Counted from the stretch's first letter, positions 7,264 to 14,402 are shown. The stretch is 21,275 bases of DNA from Acidimicrobiaceae bacterium (GCA_006515795.1 VFMC01000025.1:1-21275), one strand, 5' to 3'. The notes: generated by a model not told the origin, from the sequence alone. Translations and numbers: made by a program.

Positions 7264-8508
7264 ATGCGCCACCGCGGCACTGCAACATGCCTTCTCACTC
7301 TGTTCTCCTTCGCTGTCGTCTCGTGCTCCGACGACGAAGCAAGTTCGACCACGTCGTCTGTAAAGCCGAACGGCGTCCCGACCAACGTTGTCGACCAGAC
7401 ACCCGCGACATCGACCGAACCCGCCGCGACCGAACCCTCGACGACCGACCTCGCAGGCACCGAGCCCGCGCAGGCCATCCTGCTTCCAGTTCCGGATGGG
7501 CCGTTCGCCGTCGGTGTCGTCGATCTCCAGCGCTTCTCGATGAGCGCCTACTATCCCGCCCGCGAAGGCACCGGGCACGGTCACCGGGACTACGCGTCGC
7601 CGGCGATGGTGGGCTTCTTCGACGCGACCGCTGTCGACCTGGCCGCGATCGTCCCGACAGCGCAGATATCCGCCGAACCGCTGCAGGATTCCGGGCCGTG
7701 GCCGGTGGTCATCCTGGCCCCTGGCGGTGGTTCGTTCATCGAGCTCTCCACCTCGCTCGCCGAGCACCTGGCCAGCCACGGCTACATCGTCATCGCCGTG
7801 CAACCCGACATCGCCACCGACGCAGGGCTGCACCTAGGCGACGGTCAGTTCAACGACCGCGAGATACAACTGCTCGAACAGGTCTCGATGGCCGCTCGAC
7901 GCACACAGATCGTGGACGCACTCGACCTCCTCGACGATCCATTGACGACTGAGCTCGTCGGGCCCATCGACCCGACCCGAGTCGCCGCCGGTGGTCATTC
8001 CTACGGAGGCTCGACAGCGTTCAACGTCAGTCTCGCCGACGCGCGCATCGCCGCCGCGTTCGATCTCGACGGCACCCTGTTCGAGGAGGCAGGATCGACG
8101 CCGGTCTCGGTGCCGTCACTGGTCCTGATGGCAGAGATGTACGCCATGTCGCACACACCGCCCGAGACATCCGGCGACCCCGCCGGAGCTGCCGCCGCCC
8201 AGGCGGCCCTCGACGCGTTCGAATTGCTCCGCACCGCCGAGAACACGGTATCGGTCGCGTTGCTCGACGCTGGGCACTATGCGGTAACCGACGTGCCCGC
8301 GATCGAGGCGGGGCTCACCGGCCAACTGCGCACCCTCGCGACGGACGGCCTTGGTCGCATCGGGCGGGCCGGCACAACCAATACCAACACCATCGTCCTC
8401 CGCTTTCTCGATGCTGCACTCGCGAGCCAGCCTCGCCTGCCGACAGCTGCCGAGCTCGTCGCCGGACTGCCATCGGCGACAGCCGATCCGTTCGCGGAGG
8501 CCGATTAG
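7264..8508 (+). CDS. lipoprotein alpha/beta hydrolase, PAF-acetylhydrolase/chlorophyllase-like
   Basis: 414 residues, ATG at 7264 after GAAAGGA. The lipoprotein signal ends in AVVSC, with Cys21 as the likely lipidation site, followed by a Thr/Ser-rich linker to about residue 70. The catalytic domain has PVVILAPGGGSF (oxyanion region), Ser246 in GGHSYGGS, an acid in FDLDG (Asp267 or Asp269), and His338 in DAGHYAV. Spacing and motifs match the platelet-activating-factor acetylhydrolase II/chlorophyllase-like group of esterases. It would act as an envelope-anchored lipase or esterase. It lies 159 bp after the other lipoprotein gene and may be co-regulated, but the gap contains a small hairpin. 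The substrate is not known. Confidence 0.85.
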   Translation: MRHRGTATCLLTLFSFAVVSCSDDEASSTTSSVKPNGVPTNVVDQTPATSTEPAATEPSTTDLAGTEPAQAILLPVPDGPFAVGVVDLQRFSMSAYYPAREGTGHGHRDYASPAMVGFFDATAVDLAAIVPTAQISAEPLQDSGPWPVVILAPGGGSFIELSTSLAEHLASHGYIVIAVQPDIATDAGLHLGDGQFNDREIQLLEQVSMAARRTQIVDALDLLDDPLTTELVGPIDPTRVAAGGHSYGGSTAFNVSLADARIAAAFDLDGTLFEEAGSTPVSVPSLVLMAEMYAMSHTPPETSGDPAGAAAAQAALDAFELLRTAENTVSVALLDAGHYAVTDVPAIEAGLTGQLRTLATDGLGRIGRAGTTNTNTIVLRFLDAALASQPRLPTAAELVAGLPSATADPFAEAD

Positions 8509-8520
8509 CCCTACCGGTGC

Positions 8521-8540
8521 GTTCGAGGCGCTGGTCGAAC
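8521..8540 (+). terminator. hairpin after the lipoprotein hydrolase
   Basis: GTTCGA (8521-8526) and TCGAAC (8535-8540) form a perfect 6-bp stem with an 8-nt loop, 13 nt after the stop. No T-run. Weak terminator candidate. Confidence 0.3.
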
Positions 8541-8573
8541 ACGTCGCATCGGAGGCGTGGCCGTGGAGTAGTC

Positions 8574-8660
8574 GTGTTCACCGTTCGGGGTACGAAGAAA
8601 TTCTTGGATCGCATCGGCCGGCCGGTAGCCGATCCGCCGTTGTCGTCGGCTGACTGGGGT
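8574..8660 (+). pseudogene. N-terminal fragment resembling a DUF6933-type small protein
   Basis: From GTG 8574, preceded by GGAG, the frame reads VFTVRGTKKFLDRIGRPVAD and continues PPLSS. From memory this matches the start of small actinobacterial proteins beginning with a VxxRGTKKFLDR-type segment (DUF6933-like, normally about 170 residues). After about 25 codons the similarity stops and the frame drifts into low-information sequence to 8747. I read it as the surviving 5' end of a gene cut by a deletion. The family name is recalled, not searched; the end coordinate is approximate. Confidence 0.4.
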
Positions 8661-8739
8661 GGCCTCCTCGGCCAGCCTAAGGCGGCTGTCCCTTCGCCGG
8701 CCCACCGATCCCCTCGTCGCCGACCACTCTGTGGGCGGC

Positions 8740-8882
8740 ATGCCTGATGTGCGTCCGCGTATCGTTCGCTACGTGCAGGACCAGATCTTCGCCGACCCGC
8801 GACTCGCCGCGATATACGACGACTTCAACCGTGCTCGGTTCGACCTGGACCACTACGAGGCCATCGTCGATGAGCTCGGCGC
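8740..8882 (+). pseudogene. N-terminal fragment of a class I SAM methyltransferase
   Basis: ATG 8740 opens MPDVRPRIVRYVQDQIFADP, continuing RLAAIYDDFNRARFDLDHY and EAIVDELGAH. DPRLAAIYDxxN followed by a helix ending ELGA is the usual approach to motif I (VLDVGCGTG) in methyltransferase-11-type proteins. Instead of motif I the frame turns into DRCGCRWWRGRRRR and stops at 8940. No other frame restores motif I, so the SAM site and all downstream parts are absent. This is a gene fragment, separate from the intact methyltransferase at 11440. Confidence 0.55.
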
Positions 8883-9084
8883 ACACGACCGGTGCGGCTG
8901 CCGTTGGTGGCGAGGGCGTCGGAGACGTGTGTCGACGTGATCGGCCCGTCGACGTCGGAGAGGGATGTAGCCGATGGCCGGGCCGACAACCATGCGGAAC
9001 CGGTAGGCGTTGGCGCGCCGGCTACTTCCTCAACGCCGGCAGCGAGGCCTACCAGATCGCCATCCAACGGTGGCGCCGGTGGCG
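8883..9084. other. unassigned residue between gene fragments
   Basis: About 200 bases with no intact gene. The minus strand has short coding-like stretches in two frames: NAYRFRMVVGPAIGYIPL, then SDVDGPITSTHVSDALATNG in a neighbouring frame. The plus strand has GYFLNAGSEAYQIAIQRWR. I cannot name any of them. It may be a further decayed gene. Confidence 0.35.
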
Positions 9085-11197
9085 TCACAGCGTGAGTTCG
9101 GCGGATGTGGCCGCCGGATCGCCGGCGAACCTGCCGACGATGATCGTATGTCGCCCGGATGGCGCACGCCAGCTTCGGCCAGCATTGTCGCGGGTGGCGA
9201 GTCGGTCGATGGGGACGACGATCTCGAATGGCGTCCGGCCCTGGGCTTCGACGTCTACCCGAGCGAACCCGATCAGTCGGGCCGGGGCCTCGGGGTCCGG
9301 GAGCTGGGCGTAGACCTGGACGACGTTCTGCCGATGTGGTGACCTCGTCGATCGCGAACGTCGTGTACGAGAGGCCGAAGCCGAAGGGGTACGCCGGCGT
9401 GATGCCCTTGTGGGCGGCGCGCCACCAGCCGTGCCAGCGGTCGTACGTGAACTTCGTCGCGTCGCGGTCGAACGCCGGCAGGTCGGCCTCGTCGACCGGC
9501 ACCGTGAACGGCAGGCGAGCCGACGGGTTGACGTTCCCCACGAGCACGTCGGCGAGCCCCGGTCCGGCTTCGGCGCCGCCGTACCAGGCCTGCGCTATCG
9601 CGGGGACAGCGTCGGCCCACTCCGTGATGATCACCGCACTGCCGCCATGGATGACCACCACGGTGTTCGGGTTCGCCGTCGCGACAGCGCGGATCAGCGA
9701 CACGTCGTCGGGCAGCAGTCGCAGCGAGCTGCGGTCGCCGCCGCGGCTGAACATGCGCGGTCGGTCGCTCAGGCGTGGTGGCTTGACGGTGTGAGGCAGT
9801 TCGGCGAGCTGCGCCTGGAACCGGTCGGCCACGTCGGCTTCGTCGCCGGGCGGGAACATCGCCATCAGCGAGGAGTCCGTCTCGCCGATGTACTCGCCCT
9901 CGTCGACGTAGGTGTAGCCGACCACGACCACGGCGATGTCGGCCGATGCGGCGACCTCGCCGGCTCGGTTGGTGTCGGCGCCGTCGTCGTGGACGAGGTC
10001 GGCGATCGCGCCGCGAAGGCCGTCGATCACGGTGCGGCACGAGAGGTCCCACACGTCGCTCGAGCCGCCGTCGCCGATGTTGACGGTGTCGGCGAGGCGC
10101 CCGATGACGGCCACGCGCCGGTTCGGGTCGATCGGCAGTACCGGGGTGCCATCGACGGGTTCGTTGCGCAGCAGCAGAACCGACCGCGCTGCGGTCTCGC
10201 GGGCGAGCGCCCGGTGTGCCGGGGAGCCGAGCACCTCGGCCGCTGCGGATGCTGAGAGCACTCGGTCGAAGCGGAGCAGGGTGCTGATCACTCGCGCGAC
10301 GCTGCGGTCGACGTCGGCCCACGAGACCTCGCCGCGTTCGATCGCCGCTGGCAAGTGCTGCTGGCGGACCATGCGATAGGGCATCTCGATGTCGAGGCCG
10401 GCATTGACAGACGTGGCGGCGTCGCGCAGGCCGAGGATCCAGTCGCTGATCACGAAGCCGTCGAAGCCCCACTCGTCGCGCAGCACGTCGGTGAGGAGCT
10501 GGTGGCTCTGGCCGCACCACTCGCCGTTGACGCTGTTGTATGCCGACATCACCGACGCAACGCCTTCCTCGACGACTCGCTTGAAGTGGGGCAGGAAGAT
10601 CTCGTGGAGTGCGATGTCGTCGACCTGTACGTCGACGCTGAAGCGGGCGTTCTCCATCGAGTTGCAGGCGAAGTGCTTGACGCACGCCATGACGTGATGC
10701 TGTAGCCCGCGGGTGAGTGCGGCGCCGAATTCGCCGACGTGGAACGGATCCTCGCCATAGGTCTCCTGTGCCCGGCCCCACGCTGGATGGCGCAGCAGGT
10801 TGATGCACACGGCTCCGGTGAGGTTGGCGCCGACGGCGCGCAGCTCGGCGCCGATGGCCTCGCCGATCCGTTCCTCGAGGTCGAGGTCCCAGGTGGCCCC
10901 ACGCGCCATCGGTACCGGGAATGCGGTCGCGTTGCCGACCACGGCGCCACGGGGTCCGTCGGAGAAGCGAATCCCCGGGAAGCCGACGCGGTCGACCTCG
11001 GCGCCGACGAACACCGACCTGTGGTATCCGTCCTCGTTCAGGAACTTCAGCCCTGCCCAGGTGGGGGCGTCGCCGTCGAGGCACCACAACTTCTCGTACT
11101 CGGTGAGGTTCGCGACGAGCGCCTCGGCGGCCTTGGCGGCGGGAGTTCCTTGCTCGACCGCCCGGCGGGCGTCGTCGAAGCTGTTGACGGGACTCAT
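9085..11197 (-). pseudogene. GH3 beta-glucosidase with frameshift in the C-terminal Fn3-like domain
   Basis: ATG at 11197 follows a strong AGGAGG (6-nt spacing). Residues 1-619 read as an intact glycoside hydrolase family 3 enzyme: FSDGPRG (78-84), RHPAWGRAQETYGEDP (136-151), KHFACNSMENARF (174-186), nucleophile Asp252 in FVISDW, then the (alpha/beta)6 domain and YPFGFGLSYTTFAIDEV. The C-terminal Fn3-like domain then breaks. Near 9327-9340 the original frame becomes Arg/Pro-rich nonsense running to 8825. The neighbouring frame gives the family's normal ending, NVVQVYAQLPDPEAPARLIG to AATSAELTL with TGA at 9085-9087. Roughly 20-25 residues expected between these parts are missing, so this is a deletion whose length is not a multiple of three. 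The catalytic domains might still be made, with a wrong tail. The product has no signal peptide, so it would act on imported oligosaccharides or glycosides. Confidence 0.85.
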
Positions 11198-11199
11198 GT

Positions 11200-11385
11200 C
11201 GTTCCTCCTGAGAACGCCCCGCTACTCGTGAAGGCGGTCTGATGGCAGCGCTCACCCATCCGGACCTACCCGGCGGCGTTGGGGCGCACGCGGTCGGGGA
11301 GGTCGGCCACGTCGTCTGGTCCGCACAACTGTAGCCCGTCGAGCAGGTGCAGATTCGTGTCGCCCTGGGTGCGGCGAGGCGAGGC
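11200..11385 (-). pseudogene. C-terminal fragment of an SGNH/GDSL hydrolase
   Basis: On the minus strand upstream of the GH3 start, one frame reads GDTNLHLLDGLQLCGPDDV, then ADLPDRVRPNAAG, a TAG stop, then VRMGERCHQTAF. SGNH/GDSL esterases end with LDGxxLxGPDDxxDLPDGLHPNAAGYxRMGERF. Here the catalytic His of HPN is Arg, and the Tyr codon after AAG is TAG. The N-terminal three quarters are absent. The fragment runs toward the GH3 ribosome-binding site, so an SGNH hydrolase probably once preceded the GH3 gene in an operon. The upstream boundary is approximate. Confidence 0.6.
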
Positions 11386-11439
11386 CAGGCTGCGTGGCGT
11401 ACCGTGAGCCGCAAGTCGCTTTGCTGATTGGAGAACTCG

Positions 11440-12234
11440 ATGGAGTCTGTCGAAGGGGCCCGGTCGTTCATCACGTCTGGTGGCGCGTACGACTTGTTCA
11501 TGGGTCGGTATTCACGACCGTTGGCGGTCACGTTCGTCGAAGCTGCGGGTGTCTCGCCCGGTGCTCGAGCTCTGGATGTCGGGTGTGGCCCTGGCGCTTT
11601 GACGGGTGTGCTCGTTGGCCTGCTTGGCGCTGATGCGGTGTGCGCGTTTGATCCGTCGGCTCCATTCGTCGCCGAATGCGAGGCTCGCCATCCGGGAGTC
11701 GATGTGCGCTTGGGGCGTGCCGAGGCAATCCCGTTCGACGATGCCAGTTTCGATTGTGCGCTCGCGCAACTGGTGTTGCACTTCGTCACGGATCCCCAGC
11801 AGGCGGCCATCGAACTCAAGCGGGTGGTGCGCCCTGGCGGGCTCGTTGCTGCGTGCGTGTGGGACTTCGGCGAGGGAATGGAGATGCTTCGCCACTTCTG
11901 GGATGCAGCGCTCACCGTTGACCCGGGAGCACCTGACGAGGCGACAACGCTGAGGTTCGGCCGAGAAGGTGAGATCGCCGAGTTGTTTTCCACGGCCGGG
12001 TTCGTCGACATCAGCGAGGCAACCCTCACCGTCGAGTCGCACTACCAAGGTTTCGAGGAGTTGTGGTCGGGGTTTCTTGCCGGAATCGGACCCGCCGGAA
12101 CCTTCTGCCTGTCCCTGCCCGCCGATCGATGCGCCCGCGTTCGGGAGGAACTGTTTCGTAGCATCGGTTCACCCAGTGGACCATTCGCGCTGGCAGCGAC
12201 CGCCAGATACGCCCACGGTCGACGCTCGACTTGA
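11440..12234 (+). CDS. class I SAM-dependent methyltransferase
   Basis: 264 residues from ATG 11440; an upstream TTG at 11428 is possible, but GGAG at 11430-11433 serves the ATG. Motif I is ALDVGCGPGALTG, motif II AFDPS, the post-II segment is RLGRAEAIPFDDASFDCALA, and motif III is LKRVVRPGGLVAACVW, all of the methyltransferase-11 type (UbiE-like fold). The N-terminus contains YDLFMGRYS, common in this group. The C-terminal part, about 80 residues, is a helical substrate cap with no named relative that I recognise. Soluble; substrate unknown. It stands alone, 74 bp before the ArsR promoter region's -35 area. Confidence 0.88.
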   Translation: MESVEGARSFITSGGAYDLFMGRYSRPLAVTFVEAAGVSPGARALDVGCGPGALTGVLVGLLGADAVCAFDPSAPFVAECEARHPGVDVRLGRAEAIPFDDASFDCALAQLVLHFVTDPQQAAIELKRVVRPGGLVAACVWDFGEGMEMLRHFWDAALTVDPGAPDEATTLRFGREGEIAELFSTAGFVDISEATLTVESHYQGFEELWSGFLAGIGPAGTFCLSLPADRCARVREELFRSIGSPSGPFALAATARYAHGRRST

Positions 12235-12276
12235 GCTATGAACGCGGACGACGTGAGCCCGGCCCGGCAATCTGCA

Positions 12277-12320
12277 CTTAGGTGTTGACCTAAGCATCGA
12301 CCTCGCCTATGCTTAGGCGA
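12277..12320 (+). promoter_or_regulatory. leaderless ArsR promoter with two operator dyads
   Basis: TTGACC (12285-12290), a 17-nt spacer and TATGCT (12308-12313) form a promoter whose -10 ends 7 nt before ATG 12321. Two perfect 7-bp inverted repeats with 4-nt loops flank and overlap it: CTTAGGT-GTTG-ACCTAAG (12277-12294) over the -35, and TCGCCTA-TGCT-TAGGCGA (12303-12320) over the -10 and start point. The recurring half-site is close to TTAGGY. This is the expected layout of an autorepressed ArsR operon. Confidence 0.7.
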
Positions 12321-12662
12321 ATGCCTCAACGAACATCGGCACAACTGGACTCGGTCTTCCGTGCGCTCGGCGACCCGACCCGTCGAGCGGTGATCGAGCA
12401 GCTCGCCACGGGTTCCAAGTCGACGAGCGCACTGGCACAACCCTTCTCGATGGCGTTTCCCTCGTTCACCCAGCACCTGGACGTGCTCGAACGTTGCGGG
12501 TTGGTGCTGTCTCACAAGCAGGGACGAATTCGGACGTTTCGCCTGGCGCCAGAGTCGATGACGCACGCCGAGAGCTGGATCTCGACCCAGCGCGACCTGT
12601 GGGACCGCCGCCTCGACCAACTCGACAACCACCTCCGCACCATGAAGGACATGCAGCCATGA
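12321..12662 (+). CDS. ArsR-family HTH repressor (SRPBCC-linked)
   Basis: 113 residues from ATG 12321. The next upstream ATG at 12309 lies inside the -10 element, so 12321 is the start and the mRNA is predicted leaderless. The winged helix-turn-helix is clear: FRALGDPTRRAVIEQLATG, STSALAQPFSMAFPSFTQHL, DVLERCGLV, then the wing SHKQGRIRTFRLAP. The recognition-helix type PxFTQHLxVLE is that of ArsR proteins paired with AHSA1 domains. No metal-binding Cys cluster is visible, so this is not arsenic- or cadmium-sensing by the classic site. Its stop overlaps the start of the SRPBCC gene by ATGA, indicating translational coupling. Two dyads over its own promoter predict autorepression. Confidence 0.9.
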   Translation: MPQRTSAQLDSVFRALGDPTRRAVIEQLATGSKSTSALAQPFSMAFPSFTQHLDVLERCGLVLSHKQGRIRTFRLAPESMTHAESWISTQRDLWDRRLDQLDNHLRTMKDMQP

Positions 12663-13147
12663 CCCAACCGACAACACACCAGTTCGATGCCAACCTCGAT
12701 CTGCTCCTCGAACGGGTCGTCGACGTTCCACCGGACTTCGTCTGGGCGGCTTGGACCCGACCCGACCAGCTCAAGCAGTGGTTCACCCCGGCGCCTTACA
12801 CAACCGTCGAGTGCCAGATCGATCTTCGTCCCGGCGGCATGTTCCGAACGGTGATGCGTTCCCCAGAAGGCCAAGAGTTCGACAACGTCGGCTGCTACCT
12901 CGAGATCGTCCCCAACGAGCGGCTGGTCTTCACGAGCGTTCTCGGGCCCGGCTACCGACCGTCCGCTCAGCCATGGGAGCTCCCATTCACGGCCGTCATC
13001 TCCATCGAACCGTCGGGCAGCGGAACGAAGTACACCGCGGTCGCCATCCACCCCGACGAAACCACCCGCGCCAAGCATGCCGAGATGGGATTTCACGATG
13101 GATGGAGCGCGGCCTTGGACCAGCTCGTCGAGCTCGCCGGTCGCTGA
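12659..13147 (+). CDS. SRPBCC/AHSA1-domain protein
   Basis: 162 residues from ATG 12659, overlapping the ArsR stop codon by 4 bp. The START-like fold is shown by LERVVDVPPDFVWAAWTRPD, QLKQWFTPAPYTTVECQIDL, RPGGMFRTVMRSPEGQEF and the C-terminal helix GFHDGWSAALDQLVELAG. This is the activator-of-Hsp90-ATPase-1-like (AHSA1) group of SRPBCC proteins, which bind hydrophobic ligands in a long cavity. ArsR-AHSA1 pairs are very common in actinobacteria; the partner usually has no known substrate. Cytoplasmic. Confidence 0.9.
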   Translation: MTQPTTHQFDANLDLLLERVVDVPPDFVWAAWTRPDQLKQWFTPAPYTTVECQIDLRPGGMFRTVMRSPEGQEFDNVGCYLEIVPNERLVFTSVLGPGYRPSAQPWELPFTAVISIEPSGSGTKYTAVAIHPDETTRAKHAEMGFHDGWSAALDQLVELAGR

Positions 13148-13171
13148 CCCGGTGAGCTCCCGAAGGGTCGC

Positions 13172-13203
13172 TTGACCTTCAAGTCGACCTGAAGGTTTAC
13201 GGT
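13172..13203 (+). promoter_or_regulatory. MerR-type promoter with dyad in a long spacer, leaderless
   Basis: TTGACC (13172-13177), a 20-nt spacer, then TACGGT (13198-13203), which ends 7 nt before GTG 13211. A 22-bp dyad, ACCTTCAAGTC/GACCTGAAGGT (10 of 11 pairs, 13175-13196), fills the spacer. The overlong spacer with a central dyad is the signature of promoters that MerR proteins activate by DNA distortion. Start at or next to the GTG is implied. Confidence 0.7.
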
Positions 13204-13210
13204 TGCAGGC

Positions 13211-13996
13211 GTGACCACCGCATACACGATCAAGGACACCGCCAGTCGAAGCGGGTTCAGCACGTCGACACTTCGCTACTACGAAGAGATCGGCCTGCTC
13301 CCCGAGGCCAACCGCACCCCGGCCGGGTACCGGCTGTACGACGAGGGCTCGCTCGAGCGGCTGGCGTTCATCGCCCGCGCCAAGCAGCTCGGATGCAGCC
13401 TCGACGAGATCGCCGACCTGTCGAAGGCGTGGGAGACCGGTCGCTGCGGACCGGTCCAGGACCGCCTCCGAACAGTCGTTGCCGAAAAGGTCGCCAGTGC
13501 GCAGTGCCAGATCGAAGCGCTGACGACACTGGTCGCCGAGCTGTCGAACGCGGCGACGGCGCTCGCCGCCCATCGACCGGACGGGCCTTGCGACGACGCA
13601 TGCGGTTGCGTCACCGATGGCGCCGCCGCCGATGCGCCTCACGCTGAGGCCGTGCCGTTGGTGAGCGGGCGCGGCGTCAGGGGAGGGGTTGCGCCGATCG
13701 CGTGCACGCTCGGATCCGACGCGATGCAGAGGCGCGTCGAGGAGTGGGAGCAGTTGCTCGACCACGTCGTCGAGCGCGAACCGGTCGACGGCGGGCTGCG
13801 AGCCACGTTCGGCACCGACGCACCGATCGGCGAGCTGATCCGGCTCGTCGCCGCGGAACAGACCTGCTGCCAGTTCTTCACGTTCGCGATCACCGTCGAC
13901 TCCCGTGGCATCGCTCTCGAGGTGCGCGGACCCGGCGATGCGCTACCACTGGTGGATTCGTTGTTCGGCGACCGGTCGGTCGGGAGCCGGGCATGA
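13211..13996 (+). CDS. MerR-family metal-type regulator with fused C-terminal domain
   Basis: 261 residues, GTG start at 13211 fixed by the -10 element 7 nt upstream. Residues 1-70 are a MerR winged helix-turn-helix (YTIKDTASRSGFSTSTLRYY, EEIGLLPEANRTPAGYRLYD). A dimerization helix (about 75-120) follows, with Cys79 (GRCGPV) near the position of a metal ligand in MerR/CadR. A Cys-rich loop is next, GPCDDACGC (Cys127, 131, 133), which looks like a thiophilic- or divalent-metal site. Residues about 160-255 add a domain unlike normal MerR: IACTLGSDAMQRRVEEWEQL, AAEQTCCQFFTFAITVD (Cys219-220), ALEVRGPGDALPLVDSLFG. This extra domain occurs as a small protein or fusion near actinobacterial MerR genes as far as I recall. 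The downstream gene overlaps by ATGA. It is likely a metal sensor that autoactivates its operon. Confidence 0.85.
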   Translation: MTTAYTIKDTASRSGFSTSTLRYYEEIGLLPEANRTPAGYRLYDEGSLERLAFIARAKQLGCSLDEIADLSKAWETGRCGPVQDRLRTVVAEKVASAQCQIEALTTLVAELSNAATALAAHRPDGPCDDACGCVTDGAAADAPHAEAVPLVSGRGVRGGVAPIACTLGSDAMQRRVEEWEQLLDHVVEREPVDGGLRATFGTDAPIGELIRLVAAEQTCCQFFTFAITVDSRGIALEVRGPGDALPLVDSLFGDRSVGSRA

Positions 13997-14259
13997 AGCT
14001 GCGACGAAGCGAGGCAACCGCGATCGGAGTCGGCGCCGCGGCATGTGTTGCGTGCTGCGCCGGTCCGATCATCGGCGTGCTCGCCGCCCTCGGGCTCGGC
14101 ACCGCCGCGGCAGTCGCGCTGTTCGGCACGATCGGCCTCGCCATTGGAGTGATCGCGTTCTCGGTCGTGGTCGTCGGCCGGAGCCGACCGGCCTCGTCCT
14201 CGGCGATGCCCGAACCGGTCGCCGCCGAACGCAGCGAATCCTCCGCACAACGGTCCTGA
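13993..14259 (+). CDS. small MerT-like membrane protein
   Basis: 88 residues from ATG 13993, overlapping the MerR stop by 4 bp. Two transmembrane helices (about 12-36 and 40-62) are joined by a tight turn, with a polar Ser/Ala/Glu-rich tail. The first helix carries CVACCAGPIIG (Cys18, 21, 22), close to the CC-x-P pattern by which mercury transporters such as MerT/MerF pass Hg(II). It is shorter than MerT and lacks its second Cys pair. Coupling to the MerR, itself Cys-rich, suggests import or sequestration of a soft metal. No mercuric reductase (MerA) is in the window, so mercury itself is only a guess. Confidence 0.7.
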   Translation: MKLRRSEATAIGVGAAACVACCAGPIIGVLAALGLGTAAAVALFGTIGLAIGVIAFSVVVVGRSRPASSSAMPEPVAAERSESSAQRS

Positions 14260-14329
14260 CCGCGCTCGAAACCACGGTGCGGCTCGCCGGGCCACCTCGC
14301 TTGTCACCCGAGCTGGTGCTTGCTTCGTC

Positions 14330-14339
14330 TGTCATGACA
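14330..14339. promoter_or_regulatory. perfect 10-bp palindrome upstream of PEP-utilizing gene
   Basis: TGTCATGACA is a perfect palindrome, 63 nt upstream of GTG 14403, and is nested in TCTGTC...GACAGA. It could be a regulator site in the 143-bp gap before the PEP-utilizing gene. No -35/-10 can be assigned around it. Confidence 0.25.
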
Positions 14340-14402
14340 TGAGGACAGAGCGGCACCGCACGGTCAACCATCGTCGAGCCGAGAGCCACCGCGGGCAACG
14401 GC

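Noticed and set aside
6532..7833. 433-residue minus-strand ORF opposite the two lipoproteins
   Set aside because: No domain or signal, antisense to two lipoprotein genes with good lipoboxes and ribosome-binding sites.
8825..9340. Extension of the GH3 protein to 790 residues
   Set aside because: Beyond residue ~620 the frame is nonsense; the neighbouring frame holds the true family ending, so the extension is a frameshift artefact.
9273..12029. 918-residue minus-strand ORF across the GH3 region
   Set aside because: It runs in a different frame of the GH3 gene and across the antisense of the methyltransferase; it is Arg/Pro-rich with no family motifs. Typical high-GC shadow frame.
13993..14259. 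Full mercury-resistance operon
   Set aside because: The MerR and MerT-like genes fit, but no merA, merP or merB is present, so only a soft-metal role is suggested.
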